Source of the DNA: Paenibacillus sp. V4I3
GTDB taxonomy: Bacteria; Bacillota; Bacilli; Paenibacillales; NBRC-103111
Assembly (NCBI RefSeq): GCF_030817215.1
Contig: NZ_JAUSZA010000001.1
Location: forward strand, 5,182,501-5,246,500
Length of the DNA: 64,000 bases
Direction of reading: 5' to 3'
Positions 43,938-53,247 of the stretch are shown here, one piece after another. The notes under the pieces are model-generated. The model was given only the letters and a program-made list of their open reading frames with translations, searched no databases and was not told where the DNA came from. Every line of letters begins with the position of its first letter. Position 1 is the stretch's first letter. The position numbers and the translations under genes were made by a program.

Positions 43938-45070
43938 ATCCCCGCCTCCCTTTCCGGTGGTTTGAAGGCATTCGGCACTTTGATAACGATCGTCGTTCCA
44001 ATGTTTGAAACAATTTCCATGCATCCGTTCACAAACTCAAGCCGCTCTTTCATGCCGCGCAGTCCATTTCCAAGTAAGACAACGGATTCTTTGGCCATGC
44101 CGACCCCATTGTCCCCCACTTTGATAACCAAATCGGTTTGTGATGGCTCAATGGAGATCGAACAGGTTGAAGCGCTGCTATGTTTAATTATATTGGTAAT
44201 GGCTTCCTTTAAGCACATACTCACCACATTCTCGTTCATCAGGGAGGTGTTCGTTAACTGAGGGTCCCCTTCCAAAATGAGGTCGATTTCTGCAGCCTTC
44301 AAAATCTGCTTAACGCGAAACATCTCATCCTCGAGTCTAGTACCTCGCATTTGCGTGACCATTTCCCGAACTTCCTTTAATGCACTTCTAGCCGTCTGCC
44401 GAACATCATTGATTTCAATTTGTGCTTGCGTCGGGTTTTTGCTAATTAATTTCCCCGCCAAATCACTCTTTAAGCCAATTAATGAGAGCTTCTGACCAAG
44501 TGTATCGTGTAAGTCGCGAGCTATTCTTTGGCGTTCTTCCAACTTTACCAGCTCGGAAATTCGTTTATTTGCGTCCTCTAGCTGTCCCTGCAGTTTATCA
44601 CTCCTGTTTCGGTTGTATGTAGTGACTGGAAGGAGAATAACGCCAATCACGTTAATAAGGACAAACGGCAGCTGTGTAATATATACAGGATTTTGGGATA
44701 CAAATCCATAGTTGATCGTTACAATTGTGCTTACTAGATGAATGGTGTACAACGTAATAAATCCGGCTCGATTTTGAATATTGCCAATAAAAAATGCTAA
44801 AAACAGTGAGAAATAAACATAGCTAAACAATAAGGTCATCGTGATTGAAATCAGAATTTGTACACTCGACCAGAAGTACATGAGCCAGCCTTTAGAGACA
44901 AAAGAAAGCACGTAGCAAATAAAGAATACAATAATCATGCTGGTGCCTAATACAATTTGGTAAGTGGCAGAAGAACGAAATATGAAATAAAAAGGGAGGA
45001 TATAAAAGACAACCCATACATATGGACTAAGACCTGTTTTTTTGTGAAAAATCTGATGCCACTTTTGCAT
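43934..45070 (-). CDS. desK: Membrane-fluidity sensor histidine kinase
   Basis: A 378-residue HisKA_3 kinase. The N terminus holds four or five membrane helices, followed by a coiled coil (LQGQLEDANKRISELVKLEE), the phospho-acceptor His in RIARDLHDTLGQKLSLIG, and an ATPase with DNGVGM and GNGLRGMKERLE. In B. subtilis DesK senses membrane order at low temperature through its helices. Gene order des-desK-desR is the same here. Confidence 0.93.
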   Translation of the reverse strand: MQKWHQIFHKKTGLSPYVWVVFYILPFYFIFRSSATYQIVLGTSMIIVFFICYVLSFVSKGWLMYFWSSVQILISITMTLLFSYVYFSLFLAFFIGNIQNRAGFITLYTIHLVSTIVTINYGFVSQNPVYITQLPFVLINVIGVILLPVTTYNRNRSDKLQGQLEDANKRISELVKLEERQRIARDLHDTLGQKLSLIGLKSDLAGKLISKNPTQAQIEINDVRQTARSALKEVREMVTQMRGTRLEDEMFRVKQILKAAEIDLILEGDPQLTNTSLMNENVVSMCLKEAITNIIKHSSASTCSISIEPSQTDLVIKVGDNGVGMAKESVVLLGNGLRGMKERLEFVNGCMEIVSNIGTTIVIKVPNAFKPPEREAGI

Positions 45071-45148
45071 GGTCTCTTTACCCTCTTTTTCTTCGTCATT
45101 GATTTCATTCTATTTTAACATAAACATGAATTGACAGGATTATTTTCC

Positions 45149-46204
45149 TTAAATGACCGATTTACGGACTTTTAAGTTGTTCCCCAAAGAATCTTGCTTA
45201 TCTTGGTTAGGGAGCACCTGTTTTTTATTTTTATAACCGACAAACGTTTTGTTCTGCTCGTCCCAAAGACGGAAACGTAATGATTGCAGACTTGTGCTAA
45301 TTGTAATCGTCGTTGCTTTTTGCAGCGGAGGAGTTGCATTATGCGCCTTCTCCAAGTTATAATTTGGCACTTTCGGACTCAAATGATGCACATGATGAAA
45401 CCCAATATTACCGGTTATCCATTGCAAAAGCTTGGGCAGCTTGTAATAGGAGCTTCCATCTACCGCGGCTTTCACATAACTCCACTCATCTTCGTTCTCA
45501 AAGTAGGAATCCTCAAACTGATGCTGTACATAGAACAGCCAGATCCCCAACAAGCCGGCTACAAAAACAAGCGGAGCTTGGATCATAACAAACGACTGCC
45601 ATCCAATTGCCCAACACATAAATGCATATAACATGATGATGGAAACATTAGTCAAGTAAGTACTGATTCTTTCCTTACGCTTCGCACCTTTTGTATTAAC
45701 ACGGTTAGTAAATAGGAATAAAAAGATGGGGCCAAGACCAAACATAATAAATGGATTCCGATATAATCGATAAGCAACTTTACGCAATAATGGAGAAGCC
45801 GCATATTCATCGACAGTAAGAACCCACATATCACCTGTGCCGCGTTTCTCGAGGTTACTGCTCGTTGCATGATGAATGGAATGACTGTTCTTCCACTGTT
45901 GATACGGAAAGAGCGTAAGGATACCCGTTATCGTACCGATGATTTCGTTAGCTCGGCGGCTTTTGAAGAACGATTGATGACAACAATCATGGAAAATGAT
46001 AAAAGTCCTTATAACGAACCCGGAAGCAATGAACGTAATCGGTAACGTTATCCAATAAGAGACAGATAGGCTTAGATACGCAGCATACCACAGCAGCAAT
46101 AAAGGTCCTAAGGTGTTGAGTAGCTGTTTAACACTCGCCTTCGTATTTGATTTTTCATAAGGGGCAACCTGTTTTTTTAAATTGGATAGCGTAGATTGGG
46201 TCAT
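45149..46204 (-). CDS. des: Acyl-lipid fatty acid desaturase
   Basis: A 351-residue integral membrane desaturase. The three histidine boxes are HDCCHQ (near residue 76), HSIHH (near 113) and HHVHH (near 286), which bind the di-iron centre, and helical pairs separate them. It introduces a double bond into membrane lipids in the cold, lowering the signal that keeps DesK active. ATG 46204 follows GAGGAGGAAC. Confidence 0.95.
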   Translation of the reverse strand: MTQSTLSNLKKQVAPYEKSNTKASVKQLLNTLGPLLLLWYAAYLSLSVSYWITLPITFIASGFVIRTFIIFHDCCHQSFFKSRRANEIIGTITGILTLFPYQQWKNSHSIHHATSSNLEKRGTGDMWVLTVDEYAASPLLRKVAYRLYRNPFIMFGLGPIFLFLFTNRVNTKGAKRKERISTYLTNVSIIMLYAFMCWAIGWQSFVMIQAPLVFVAGLLGIWLFYVQHQFEDSYFENEDEWSYVKAAVDGSSYYKLPKLLQWITGNIGFHHVHHLSPKVPNYNLEKAHNATPPLQKATTITISTSLQSLRFRLWDEQNKTFVGYKNKKQVLPNQDKQDSLGNNLKVRKSVI

Positions 46205-46273
46205 TGTATAGTTCCTCCTCGGGTATGGTAAGCGAGTCATGTTGTCGAACGTAAGTCGCAATATCCTATCTTC

Positions 46274-46302
46274 ATTATAGATATCGCTTTCATTTCGTTG
46301 TA
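46274..46302 (-). promoter_or_regulatory. des promoter
   Basis: On the minus strand a perfect TATAAT (46274-46279) is preceded, with a 17-base gap, by a poor -35 (TACAAC, 46297-46302). A good -10 with a poor -35 fits a promoter that needs DesR as activator. Confidence 0.6.
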
Positions 46303-46325
46303 GTCATAAACGTCAAGTAGCGGGT

Positions 46326-46339
46326 ATGACAAATGTCAT
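46326..46339. promoter_or_regulatory. Candidate DesR operator
   Basis: The perfect palindrome ATGACAAATGTCAT is centred about 65 bases upstream of the predicted des start point, where an activator of the DesR kind binds. Confidence 0.5.
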
Positions 46340-46349
46340 GTCCTATAGT

Positions 46350-46390
46350 AAAAAAGTGCCGCTACTTCGTAAATAACGAAATAGCAGCAC
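46350..46390 (-). terminator. Terminator after the MmyB-type regulator gene
   Basis: GTGCCGCTACTTCGT pairs with ACGAAATAGCAGCAC (two mismatches) around five bases, with six T residues on the minus strand. Confidence 0.85.
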
Positions 46391-46477
46391 CTGATCACAA
46401 CATTCTTACTTTAGACGCAGACCCACCGATAGCTTCTCTACGGCCTTCTCAATGCCGGCGCTCCTTGTTACAACACA

Positions 46478-47332
46478 TTAGTCATGGTCCTGATCTTCTA
46501 ATTTGCTCATCAAAAGTCTGACTTTCGAATCGGTATCCGAACCGGGAGAAGGTGTATACACACTGCATCTTAAATCGGTACGGCCTTGCACTTGAAGTGT
46601 TGTCAAATCGAACAGCATCTTTCCTACTTTGGCATGCCTGAATTCAATGAATACTTCTGGCGCTGAACTCACATCACCTTGGTTCCAAAAAGCCCTAAAA
46701 TCCTGGCTCTGCTCACTGATCTGCTCGATAAACTCACTGTACCAGTTATCTCCCACATATTGCCCATAATAAGATCGAAACATCGCCAAGAATCCCTTTA
46801 CGAAATCATGCCAGTTTACAGCCAGAGCCTTCAATTCTTTACGTGTAAAAAGCAGCCATATCATATTTCTTTGCTCTACAGGGATAATCGCAAAATCTAG
46901 GAATATAGCTGCGGCAGCTTGATTCCATCCAACAATATTACATCGGCGATCTGAAATAATCGTGGGGCAATCGTGAAGTTCTGTCAGGATTCTACTTAAC
47001 GCTGGGCTGATTGTTGGTATCTTGTCTTCAAATGTGGTCGGTGCCGGCTGCTCGAGAGCCAGCATGAAGAGATACTGGCGTTCATCCTCATTAAGCTGCA
47101 AAGCTAATGCGATACGGTCCAGTACTTGCACGGACATTTTAATATCTCTTCCCTGCTCTAGCCAGGTATACCAGGTCGTGCTGACACCAGCAATTGACGC
47201 CACTTCTTCTCTGCGTAAGCCAGGTGTTCGTCTACGACTCCCGCCAAGCACCCCAGCTTCACTGGGTTGGATTCTAGCACGATGAGTAGTTAAAAACTCT
47301 GACAGCGCCTGTAACCGTTCCTTTGTATCCAT
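46478..47332 (-). CDS. XRE-family regulator with MmyB-like ligand domain
   Basis: A 284-residue protein with an N-terminal XRE helix-turn-helix (TPGLRREEVASIAGVSTTWY) and a C-terminal MmyB domain (about 105-270, CNIVGWNQAAAAIF and FIEFRHAKVGKMLFD), which in relatives binds fatty acids. It is divergent from a fabF paralogue; fatty-acid-sensing control of that gene is a reasonable inference. ATG 47332 follows AGGAGG. Confidence 0.88.
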   Translation of the reverse strand: MDTKERLQALSEFLTTHRARIQPSEAGVLGGSRRRTPGLRREEVASIAGVSTTWYTWLEQGRDIKMSVQVLDRIALALQLNEDERQYLFMLALEQPAPTTFEDKIPTISPALSRILTELHDCPTIISDRRCNIVGWNQAAAAIFLDFAIIPVEQRNMIWLLFTRKELKALAVNWHDFVKGFLAMFRSYYGQYVGDNWYSEFIEQISEQSQDFRAFWNQGDVSSAPEVFIEFRHAKVGKMLFDLTTLQVQGRTDLRCSVYTPSPGSDTDSKVRLLMSKLEDQDHD

Positions 47333-47449
47333 GCCAAATCCTCCTACGCATTTATCATAGAAGCTATTATACCAGTATAAACCGTAACTTGTAATAGGAT
47401 AAGGAGTGTGACAATCTAATGGTAAGTAATCGATTAGGAGGAATAACAA

Positions 47450-48685
47450 ATGAAGCGTGTAGTTGTGACAGGGATGGGTGTCATTACACCCATTGGGAAT
47501 CAGGTGGATACGTTCTGGGGGAATCTTACGGATGGAAAATCAGGTATTACCAAAATAGATCATATGGATGTAACCGATTATAAAACCAACTTTGCTGGTG
47601 TGGTTCGGAATTTCGATGCAGAAGCAGCTGTTGGTCGGCGAGATGTACGCCGGATGGATCGATACTGCCTATTTGCCGTTGCCGCGGCCAAACAGGCTCT
47701 TGATGATGCAGCATTAGTCATTGATTCCACGAATGAGGAACGTATCGGCGTCTATATTGGCTCTGGTATTGGCGGTATTCAGACGATTCTGGACAATTAT
47801 CGTACGTTACTGACCCGCGGACCAAGCCGCGTGAGTCCGACCGTTGTCCCCATGATGATCGCCAATATGGCGGCGGCACAGGTCAGTATCTTGTTCGGTG
47901 CCAAGGGCCCATCGCTAGCTCCAGTGACCGCATGTGCCACGGGCAATAACGCCATTGGCGAAGCTTTTAAGCTCATCCAGCGCGGAGGCGCCGACGCCGT
48001 CATTGCCGGTGGCGCCGAAGCGACGGTCACCGACCTCGCGCTGGCGGGCTTCGGCAATGCGACAGCGCTCTCGACGCGCTGTGACGCGCCGGAGCAGGCA
48101 AGCCGCCCGTTCGACGCGGAGCGGGACGGCTTCGTCGCCGCCGAAGGCGCCGGCGTGCTCGTGCTGGAGTCGCTCGAGCATGCCGAGCGTCGGGGGGCGC
48201 GGATCCATGCCGAGCTTGTCGGCTATGGATCAACCTCGGACGCCTACCATATTGTGGCGACCGATCCTGAAGGCTCGGGGGCTTACCGAGCCATGCGCGA
48301 AGCGATCGCCGACGCCGGGATCGCCGCGGCGGAGATCGACACGATCAATGCACACGCGACGAGCACGATCGCTGGCGATCTCTCAGAGACGCTCGCCATC
48401 AAGCGGCTGCTTGGTCGCGGTGCGTATGACGTACCAATCAGCGCAAACAAGTCCATGCTCGGCCATATGCTCGGCGCAGCTGGCGGTGTAGAAGCCGTCG
48501 CGCTGATCAAAACCTTGCAGGACGGCCTCATCCCTCCGACAATTAATCTAGAAAATCCAGATCCTCAGTGCGATCTCGATTATGTTCCAATCGTTGCAAG
48601 ACGAGCTGAACTTCGTTATGGCTTGTCCAGTTCATTCGGATTTGGTGGGCATAACGCCGTCCTCATTTTCAAAAAACATGAATAA
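47450..48685 (+). CDS. fabF: Beta-ketoacyl-ACP synthase II
   Basis: A 411-residue thiolase-fold condensing enzyme. The nucleophile Cys is in VTACATGNNAIGEAF and the histidines in NAHATSTIAGD and NKSMLGHMLGAAGG. It elongates acyl-ACP with malonyl-ACP. It is not in a fab cluster and is divergent from an MmyB-type regulator, so it is probably an accessory FabF. Bases about 47930-48530 are much richer in GC than both ends and use GC-ending codons, as if a segment were replaced by recombination. ATG follows TAGGAGG. Confidence 0.93.
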   Translation: MKRVVVTGMGVITPIGNQVDTFWGNLTDGKSGITKIDHMDVTDYKTNFAGVVRNFDAEAAVGRRDVRRMDRYCLFAVAAAKQALDDAALVIDSTNEERIGVYIGSGIGGIQTILDNYRTLLTRGPSRVSPTVVPMMIANMAAAQVSILFGAKGPSLAPVTACATGNNAIGEAFKLIQRGGADAVIAGGAEATVTDLALAGFGNATALSTRCDAPEQASRPFDAERDGFVAAEGAGVLVLESLEHAERRGARIHAELVGYGSTSDAYHIVATDPEGSGAYRAMREAIADAGIAAAEIDTINAHATSTIAGDLSETLAIKRLLGRGAYDVPISANKSMLGHMLGAAGGVEAVALIKTLQDGLIPPTINLENPDPQCDLDYVPIVARRAELRYGLSSSFGFGGHNAVLIFKKHE

Positions 48686-48713
48686 ATAATCTCTTCCATC
48701 TACTCTCATACAA

Positions 48714-48758
48714 AATAAACCTAATCCGTTCAGCATAGCTAAATGGATTAGGTTTATT
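48714..48758. terminator. Bidirectional terminator between fabF and the ger operon
   Basis: Perfect 14-base arms AATAAACCTAATCC and complement surround 17 bases. Both convergent units can use it. Confidence 0.82.
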
Positions 48759-48777
48759 CCATGACTGATTCAGGCGT

Positions 48778-48978
48778 CTAATTCCAGAACCATCTCTCAT
48801 AAATATAGTAGCTGCAAAATGAAATGAAAGCGAGGGCTATACTGAGCCACCCTGTAATAAGGGCACCTTTTTTTTCTTTGATCATATTAGCCTTCACATA
48901 GATTCTAACATCGAAACATAAAATGAGGATCCCAGAAATTAGTAACAACAAAACCGTGTAATAATTAAAGGTAATCAT
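48778..48978 (-). CDS. Small two-helix germination-operon protein (D-type)
   Basis: A 66-residue protein with two membrane helices (about 6-25 and 40-60) joined by a short basic loop. It is the fourth gene of the ger operon. Small two-helix D proteins occur in ger operons of Bacillus species and modulate germinant response, and this fits in size and topology. The ATG at 48978 follows GAAGGGG. Assignment rests on context more than on sequence. Confidence 0.7.
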   Translation of the reverse strand: MITFNYYTVLLLLISGILILCFDVRIYVKANMIKEKKGALITGWLSIALAFISFCSYYIYERWFWN

Positions 48979-49044
48979 TGTCGAACCCCTTCTCACCCGA
49001 GCCGCGGTCATAAAACTCCTAGCATGGAACCAAGCTTTAACGGA

Positions 49045-50268
49045 TTATTTGGTTTTCGTACCAATTCGTCGAATATTTATACGTAGACTTACGTCAACGG
49101 ACATTTCACGATACATTTCTTCCCACTTCTGCTTAGTTTTAATTTCTCTATTCCAATAGGAAGGATGGAAAGCACGCACGTCTTCCCCGAAACCGAAGAT
49201 GTCGCAACCGTCCTTTTGGGTCTGATGAATTAATTTTTCGAAACCTATTTTCCCGTCCTTTTCTATGGTTTGCTCTAATTTTTTAATCGTTTCCTTCGTT
49301 AAAGTCAAATTTTCATCCGATTTCTCCCGTAAATCTCCTTCTATTTGACTCACAACTGTGGCATGAATTTTACCGTTTTTGATCTCCGTAGTAATTTTCG
49401 CTTTACGATGGGTAGATTGAAATATGGCAGAGGTTTCTGATCCAGGTATCTGTGAGATAACGCTGTATCCTCCAGGATTGATTTGCTTCATTGCCATAAA
49501 GTGACCGATTTGCAGTGGCGTAGTGATTCCCTCCATTTTATCACCTTTAAAATAAGCCAATCCGGCGATTTCAATGTTAGATTCTTTCTTCAAATCCAGA
49601 TAAGGGAGAGACCCTTCCTGTCCTTTAGCAGAACTAGCACTATAGAATACGCCTAGGAAATTATTGGGAAGCTTCCCCATTTCCTTGGCACGATCTAGAG
49701 TAGCCACTAGATATAAGGTGGGAACACGCTCTAATTGAGGCGTGGCTCTCATGATATCAGAAGCTTTCCCTTTGGACACAACCATCCAGACTGTTCTTCT
49801 TACCTGGGGCTGACGACGGAAGAAATCTTTCTCATTTTCGATCCCCTTCCTTGCCATCGCTTCTGACACTACGATTACACGCAAATGACCAAAAAACAAA
49901 CGATCCGCCAATTGCTGCTGCAGATTCATCAAGGAATCGTAGATGGTACTCCCAACGCTAGTCAGCACCCAGACTGGTTTCTGCCCCGCTGGACCGCCTC
50001 CAGTACCTCCCGTCCCCAAGGGAATGCGTCCCGGAACGGCAATTTGTACAGTGATACGTATTAATCCTTTATTCAACTTAGGATTTTTAAGGATTTGTGT
50101 TGCATTGCTGCTTTCATTCGCTTCTTGCGGTTTGGCCTCATCGATGGCAATGGCTAAAACAACGGCTCGATCTTCGATTTCTAAACGATCCCAGCATCCC
50201 GTAAGCATTGGTAAAAGTAGTAGAAAAACAAGACCCCGGTTAATCCGTTTTCGCCACACGTTGATCAC
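49045..50268 (-). CDS. Ger(x)C-family germinant receptor lipoprotein
   Basis: A 407-residue C subunit. The signal peptide ends in the lipobox LLTGCWDRLEIEDRA, a hallmark of GerAC-type proteins, and the family repeats follow. It is anchored on the outer face of the spore inner membrane and is part of the receptor with the A and B subunits. The start is GTG 50268, overlapping the B-subunit stop by 29 bases. Confidence 0.92.
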   Translation of the reverse strand: MINVWRKRINRGLVFLLLLPMLTGCWDRLEIEDRAVVLAIAIDEAKPQEANESSNATQILKNPKLNKGLIRITVQIAVPGRIPLGTGGTGGGPAGQKPVWVLTSVGSTIYDSLMNLQQQLADRLFFGHLRVIVVSEAMARKGIENEKDFFRRQPQVRRTVWMVVSKGKASDIMRATPQLERVPTLYLVATLDRAKEMGKLPNNFLGVFYSASSAKGQEGSLPYLDLKKESNIEIAGLAYFKGDKMEGITTPLQIGHFMAMKQINPGGYSVISQIPGSETSAIFQSTHRKAKITTEIKNGKIHATVVSQIEGDLREKSDENLTLTKETIKKLEQTIEKDGKIGFEKLIHQTQKDGCDIFGFGEDVRAFHPSYWNREIKTKQKWEEMYREMSVDVSLRINIRRIGTKTK

Positions 50269-51361
50269 CCCGACTCCCCTTCTTTTTCTTGCGAATGAGG
50301 GCTACGACCAGTAGAACCAATGGATAGAAGACCGTGATGACCAGTCCCCAACGACCAACAATTTGAATAATGCCATACATCTGAAGCAAGTTTTGGGGAA
50401 ACATGGCAATGACATAGATGAAAGGAATGAGAAAAAATGAAAACAACTTGTGATCGCGCAAATGTAACAGTTGGCTTAAAAAGTGAATGGCCAAGTAATA
50501 GGTCGACAACAATGTGGTAAATACAGCTGTGACCCAAACGGCAAGAAAGGCGCCATCCAACCTCTCCAAGATGTTGGCGGGCAGTGATGTGGTTTTGGCT
50601 AATTCCAAGGTAGGCCAAACTAAATTTTTAATTTCCTCTGCTCCGAATACGCCAACCGTAGCAACTACGATGAGTAAGTAGAGCCCCCCCGAAATTAACA
50701 TGCCGACTAAGCTTGCCAACATCGCTCTTTCCGGCCTACGCATCGCAGGAATGACGATGGTCATGACGAAAGATCCTTGAAACAAGGCAGCCATGGTAAG
50801 GATTCCTTTTGACATGCCACTCGGTTCATTCCCCCATATTGGCAATAAATTGACCACTTGCGCATTTTTTAGTGATAGAACGACGATCAATACAAGTGGG
50901 AACACAATTAGCGGGAAATAAAAATGATGGAAATAGGTGAAGGTTGTCATATCAGCACGCGAAGAAACCGCAGCTAACAACAGCATCACAATAACAGTCA
51001 CTTCCAGCGGCGTTTTCGTTAAAACGGAAGTCACTACGACTTCACCGAATTCGCGCGAAGCCAGCGCTGTAAGTACGGAAAAGAAAACGATAATCAAGAC
51101 GCTGAAAACCCGAGCCGTCCATTTACCGATCAAAACTTCACTGTATTCAATAATTGTTTGAGTGGGAAAGCGCATGCCGAGTACAGTAACTAGCCAAAGC
51201 CCCAGAGAGCCGATTAAGATACCTATAAAGGTTACGAGTGGCGCCCCCGAATCGGCAGCTCTGACAGCAAAAAGCGAGAGTGCTAATACACCTACCCCGA
51301 TAATCGTACTAATCAGAATGATCGCCGCTTGAATCATCGTTACTTGGCGAGGATACTCCAT
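50240..51361 (-). CDS. GerAB-family germination permease
   Basis: A 373-residue APC-superfamily protein with about ten helices. It begins VTMIQAAIILISTIIGVGVL, the family's first-helix motif, and forms the germinant-binding B subunit. AAGGAGGG precedes ATG 51361, which lies within the 3' end of the A gene: the two frames overlap by 53 bases. Confidence 0.93.
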   Translation of the reverse strand: MEYPRQVTMIQAAIILISTIIGVGVLALSLFAVRAADSGAPLVTFIGILIGSLGLWLVTVLGMRFPTQTIIEYSEVLIGKWTARVFSVLIIVFFSVLTALASREFGEVVVTSVLTKTPLEVTVIVMLLLAAVSSRADMTTFTYFHHFYFPLIVFPLVLIVVLSLKNAQVVNLLPIWGNEPSGMSKGILTMAALFQGSFVMTIVIPAMRRPERAMLASLVGMLISGGLYLLIVVATVGVFGAEEIKNLVWPTLELAKTTSLPANILERLDGAFLAVWVTAVFTTLLSTYYLAIHFLSQLLHLRDHKLFSFFLIPFIYVIAMFPQNLLQMYGIIQIVGRWGLVITVFYPLVLLVVALIRKKKKGSRGDQRVAKTD

Positions 51362-53027
51362 CTTTTATGTCCCTCCTTATATTCCCTACTTTCAATGGAT
51401 CTAAGGTATTGCTTGGTGGATGCTTCATTTCCTTCGTTTTCATTCCCAGACGGGTATCATTCGGCGTATGCAAGAGTGCCGGTCTCTTTGGCATGGACCA
51501 GAGTGGCAGCCGAGCCAATGTATCCTTCATCCCTTGGAAATTTCCAGGGACAATCGGACTTAAGTAAGGCACCCCGAACGATTTTAAGGAGAGCATATGG
51601 TTGGCGATCAGGATAAGCCCGATCATCACGCCGTACAAGCCAAACATACCAGCCAAAATCACAAGCGGAAAGCGCAGCATCCTTAACGCCAAAGCCGCGT
51701 TATAAGCCGGTGTGGCAAAGGAACCAATCGTTGTTAAAGCGATGATTACGACCGTAATTGGACTGATGAATCCAGCAGCAACCGCGGCCTGTCCGACGAC
51801 TAGTACTCCGACAATTGATAGCGCTCCCCCAACCTGCTGCGGCAGCCGTAGAGTCGCTTCCCTAAGCACCTCCATGGAAACCTCCATGACTAGAACTTCA
51901 ATTAGAGATGGAAAAGGCACTCCGGCTCTCCCACCCGCAACGGCCACGGCAAACTCTGTTGGTATGAGCTCCGGATTAAAAGAAATCAAGGCAACATATA
52001 ACGAGGGGAAAATCAAGGAGAAAATAAGAGCTACCAGTCGCGCTAGCCGAATAAAGCTGACCAGTAGAAATCGTTCCGAGTAATCTTCGACGGTTTGGTA
52101 AAACTGACTGAACACGGTCGGCAATATGAGGGCAAAGGGGGAACCGTCGACCAGCAGGATAACTCTGCCCTCCAGTAGATTGGCGACAGCCTTATCCGGG
52201 CGTTCCGTATTTTGAATCTGCGGGAACGGGGATAGGTGGTTATCTTCAATAAACTGTTCCAAGTATCCAACATCAAGAATCCCATCAATGTCTATCAACG
52301 CTAATCGTCTAAACACCTCTTCAACAAGTTGGGGATTGACAATCCCATCCAAGTAACAGATCGCTACTTTAGATTTGGTTACACGCCCTATCCGAATCGT
52401 TTTTACCCGTAGATCCGGTGTCGGGAGGCGGTAGCGAAGCAGCGAAAGGTTCGTACCTAACATTTCGATGAATCCTTCTCGTGCTCCGCGGATGACCTGC
52501 TCCGTTTCAGGTTGAGTAATCGAGCGCTTATCCACATTTCGTGTACTGAATAGCAGCGCTTCCTCCAACCCGTCCACTACAAGAACTGTTTCTCCTTGTA
52601 CAATGGCTTGGATAACCTCAGATAAATGCTTTTCTGTTCTTCCTTCACAGGCATACAGCGTATCTCCAAATAATACATCCTTTAAGGGCCGGCTTACCTT
52701 CGCTTTCCCTTGCTTGCTAGTCGACGATATCATCAGCGGTTTTAAAATATGCTCATTCAAATACTGCTTTTCAATTAAGTCTGAGAAATACAAAAGCACC
52801 GCCGGGTACTGATCAAATATACGAAACCGATGCATAACAAAATCGTCATTTTCACCAAGTATCTTATCAACGAATGAAATCGTTTCTTCGAGAAGTGGAG
52901 TGATTTTCCCTTCTTTATTTTCTTCCAAAACCTGATGGGCAGGCGGCTCCTTTGGCGGAATCATGCGAGGTTGCTGGCTTTGTGATACTTTTCTAGACCT
53001 TCGTTTATACCATTGCCACATAGCCAC
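51309..53027 (-). CDS. GerA-family germinant receptor A subunit
   Basis: A protein of about 572 residues. A soluble N-terminal half (with YLDGIVNPQLVEEVFRRL) is followed by the GerA-family membrane half: RPDKAVANLLEGRVILLVDG, PSLYVALISFNPELIPTEF, GRAGVPFPSLIEVLVMEVSM and five or so helices. It oligomerises into the ion-conducting part of the receptor. GTG 53027 is best spaced from AGGAGG. The gene order A-B-C-D makes a complete receptor operon, expected to be transcribed in the forespore. Confidence 0.93.
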   Translation of the reverse strand: MAMWQWYKRRSRKVSQSQQPRMIPPKEPPAHQVLEENKEGKITPLLEETISFVDKILGENDDFVMHRFRIFDQYPAVLLYFSDLIEKQYLNEHILKPLMISSTSKQGKAKVSRPLKDVLFGDTLYACEGRTEKHLSEVIQAIVQGETVLVVDGLEEALLFSTRNVDKRSITQPETEQVIRGAREGFIEMLGTNLSLLRYRLPTPDLRVKTIRIGRVTKSKVAICYLDGIVNPQLVEEVFRRLALIDIDGILDVGYLEQFIEDNHLSPFPQIQNTERPDKAVANLLEGRVILLVDGSPFALILPTVFSQFYQTVEDYSERFLLVSFIRLARLVALIFSLIFPSLYVALISFNPELIPTEFAVAVAGGRAGVPFPSLIEVLVMEVSMEVLREATLRLPQQVGGALSIVGVLVVGQAAVAAGFISPITVVIIALTTIGSFATPAYNAALALRMLRFPLVILAGMFGLYGVMIGLILIANHMLSLKSFGVPYLSPIVPGNFQGMKDTLARLPLWSMPKRPALLHTPNDTRLGMKTKEMKHPPSNTLDPLKVGNIRRDIKDGVSSPSNDDSSGDHSD

Positions 53028-53247
53028 GCTAACACCGCCTCCTGAAAACAGTCCCAAGATGTTCTATTCTTCCTGATTCCCTTTCATTTCCTTCTCCGTA
53101 TTTTTATCCATTTCCCCAATAATATACATGAGAATAGGTAATCTGTCCTGATGAGCCTTTCCTACCGTAACCCCAAAGAGGAAGTTTCCACAGATACATC
53201 GAATAACTGTATAGTAAATTATTTCAGAACTGGCGAGGGGGAGCCCT

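Noticed and set aside
47797..48531. Long open frames on the other strands of fabF
   Set aside because: They arise from the GC-rich, stop-poor middle of fabF, lack ribosome binding sites and show no family features.
53058..53110. A 21-codon minus-strand frame upstream of the germination operon
   Set aside because: It has no ribosome binding site; the bases are better explained as leader and promoter.
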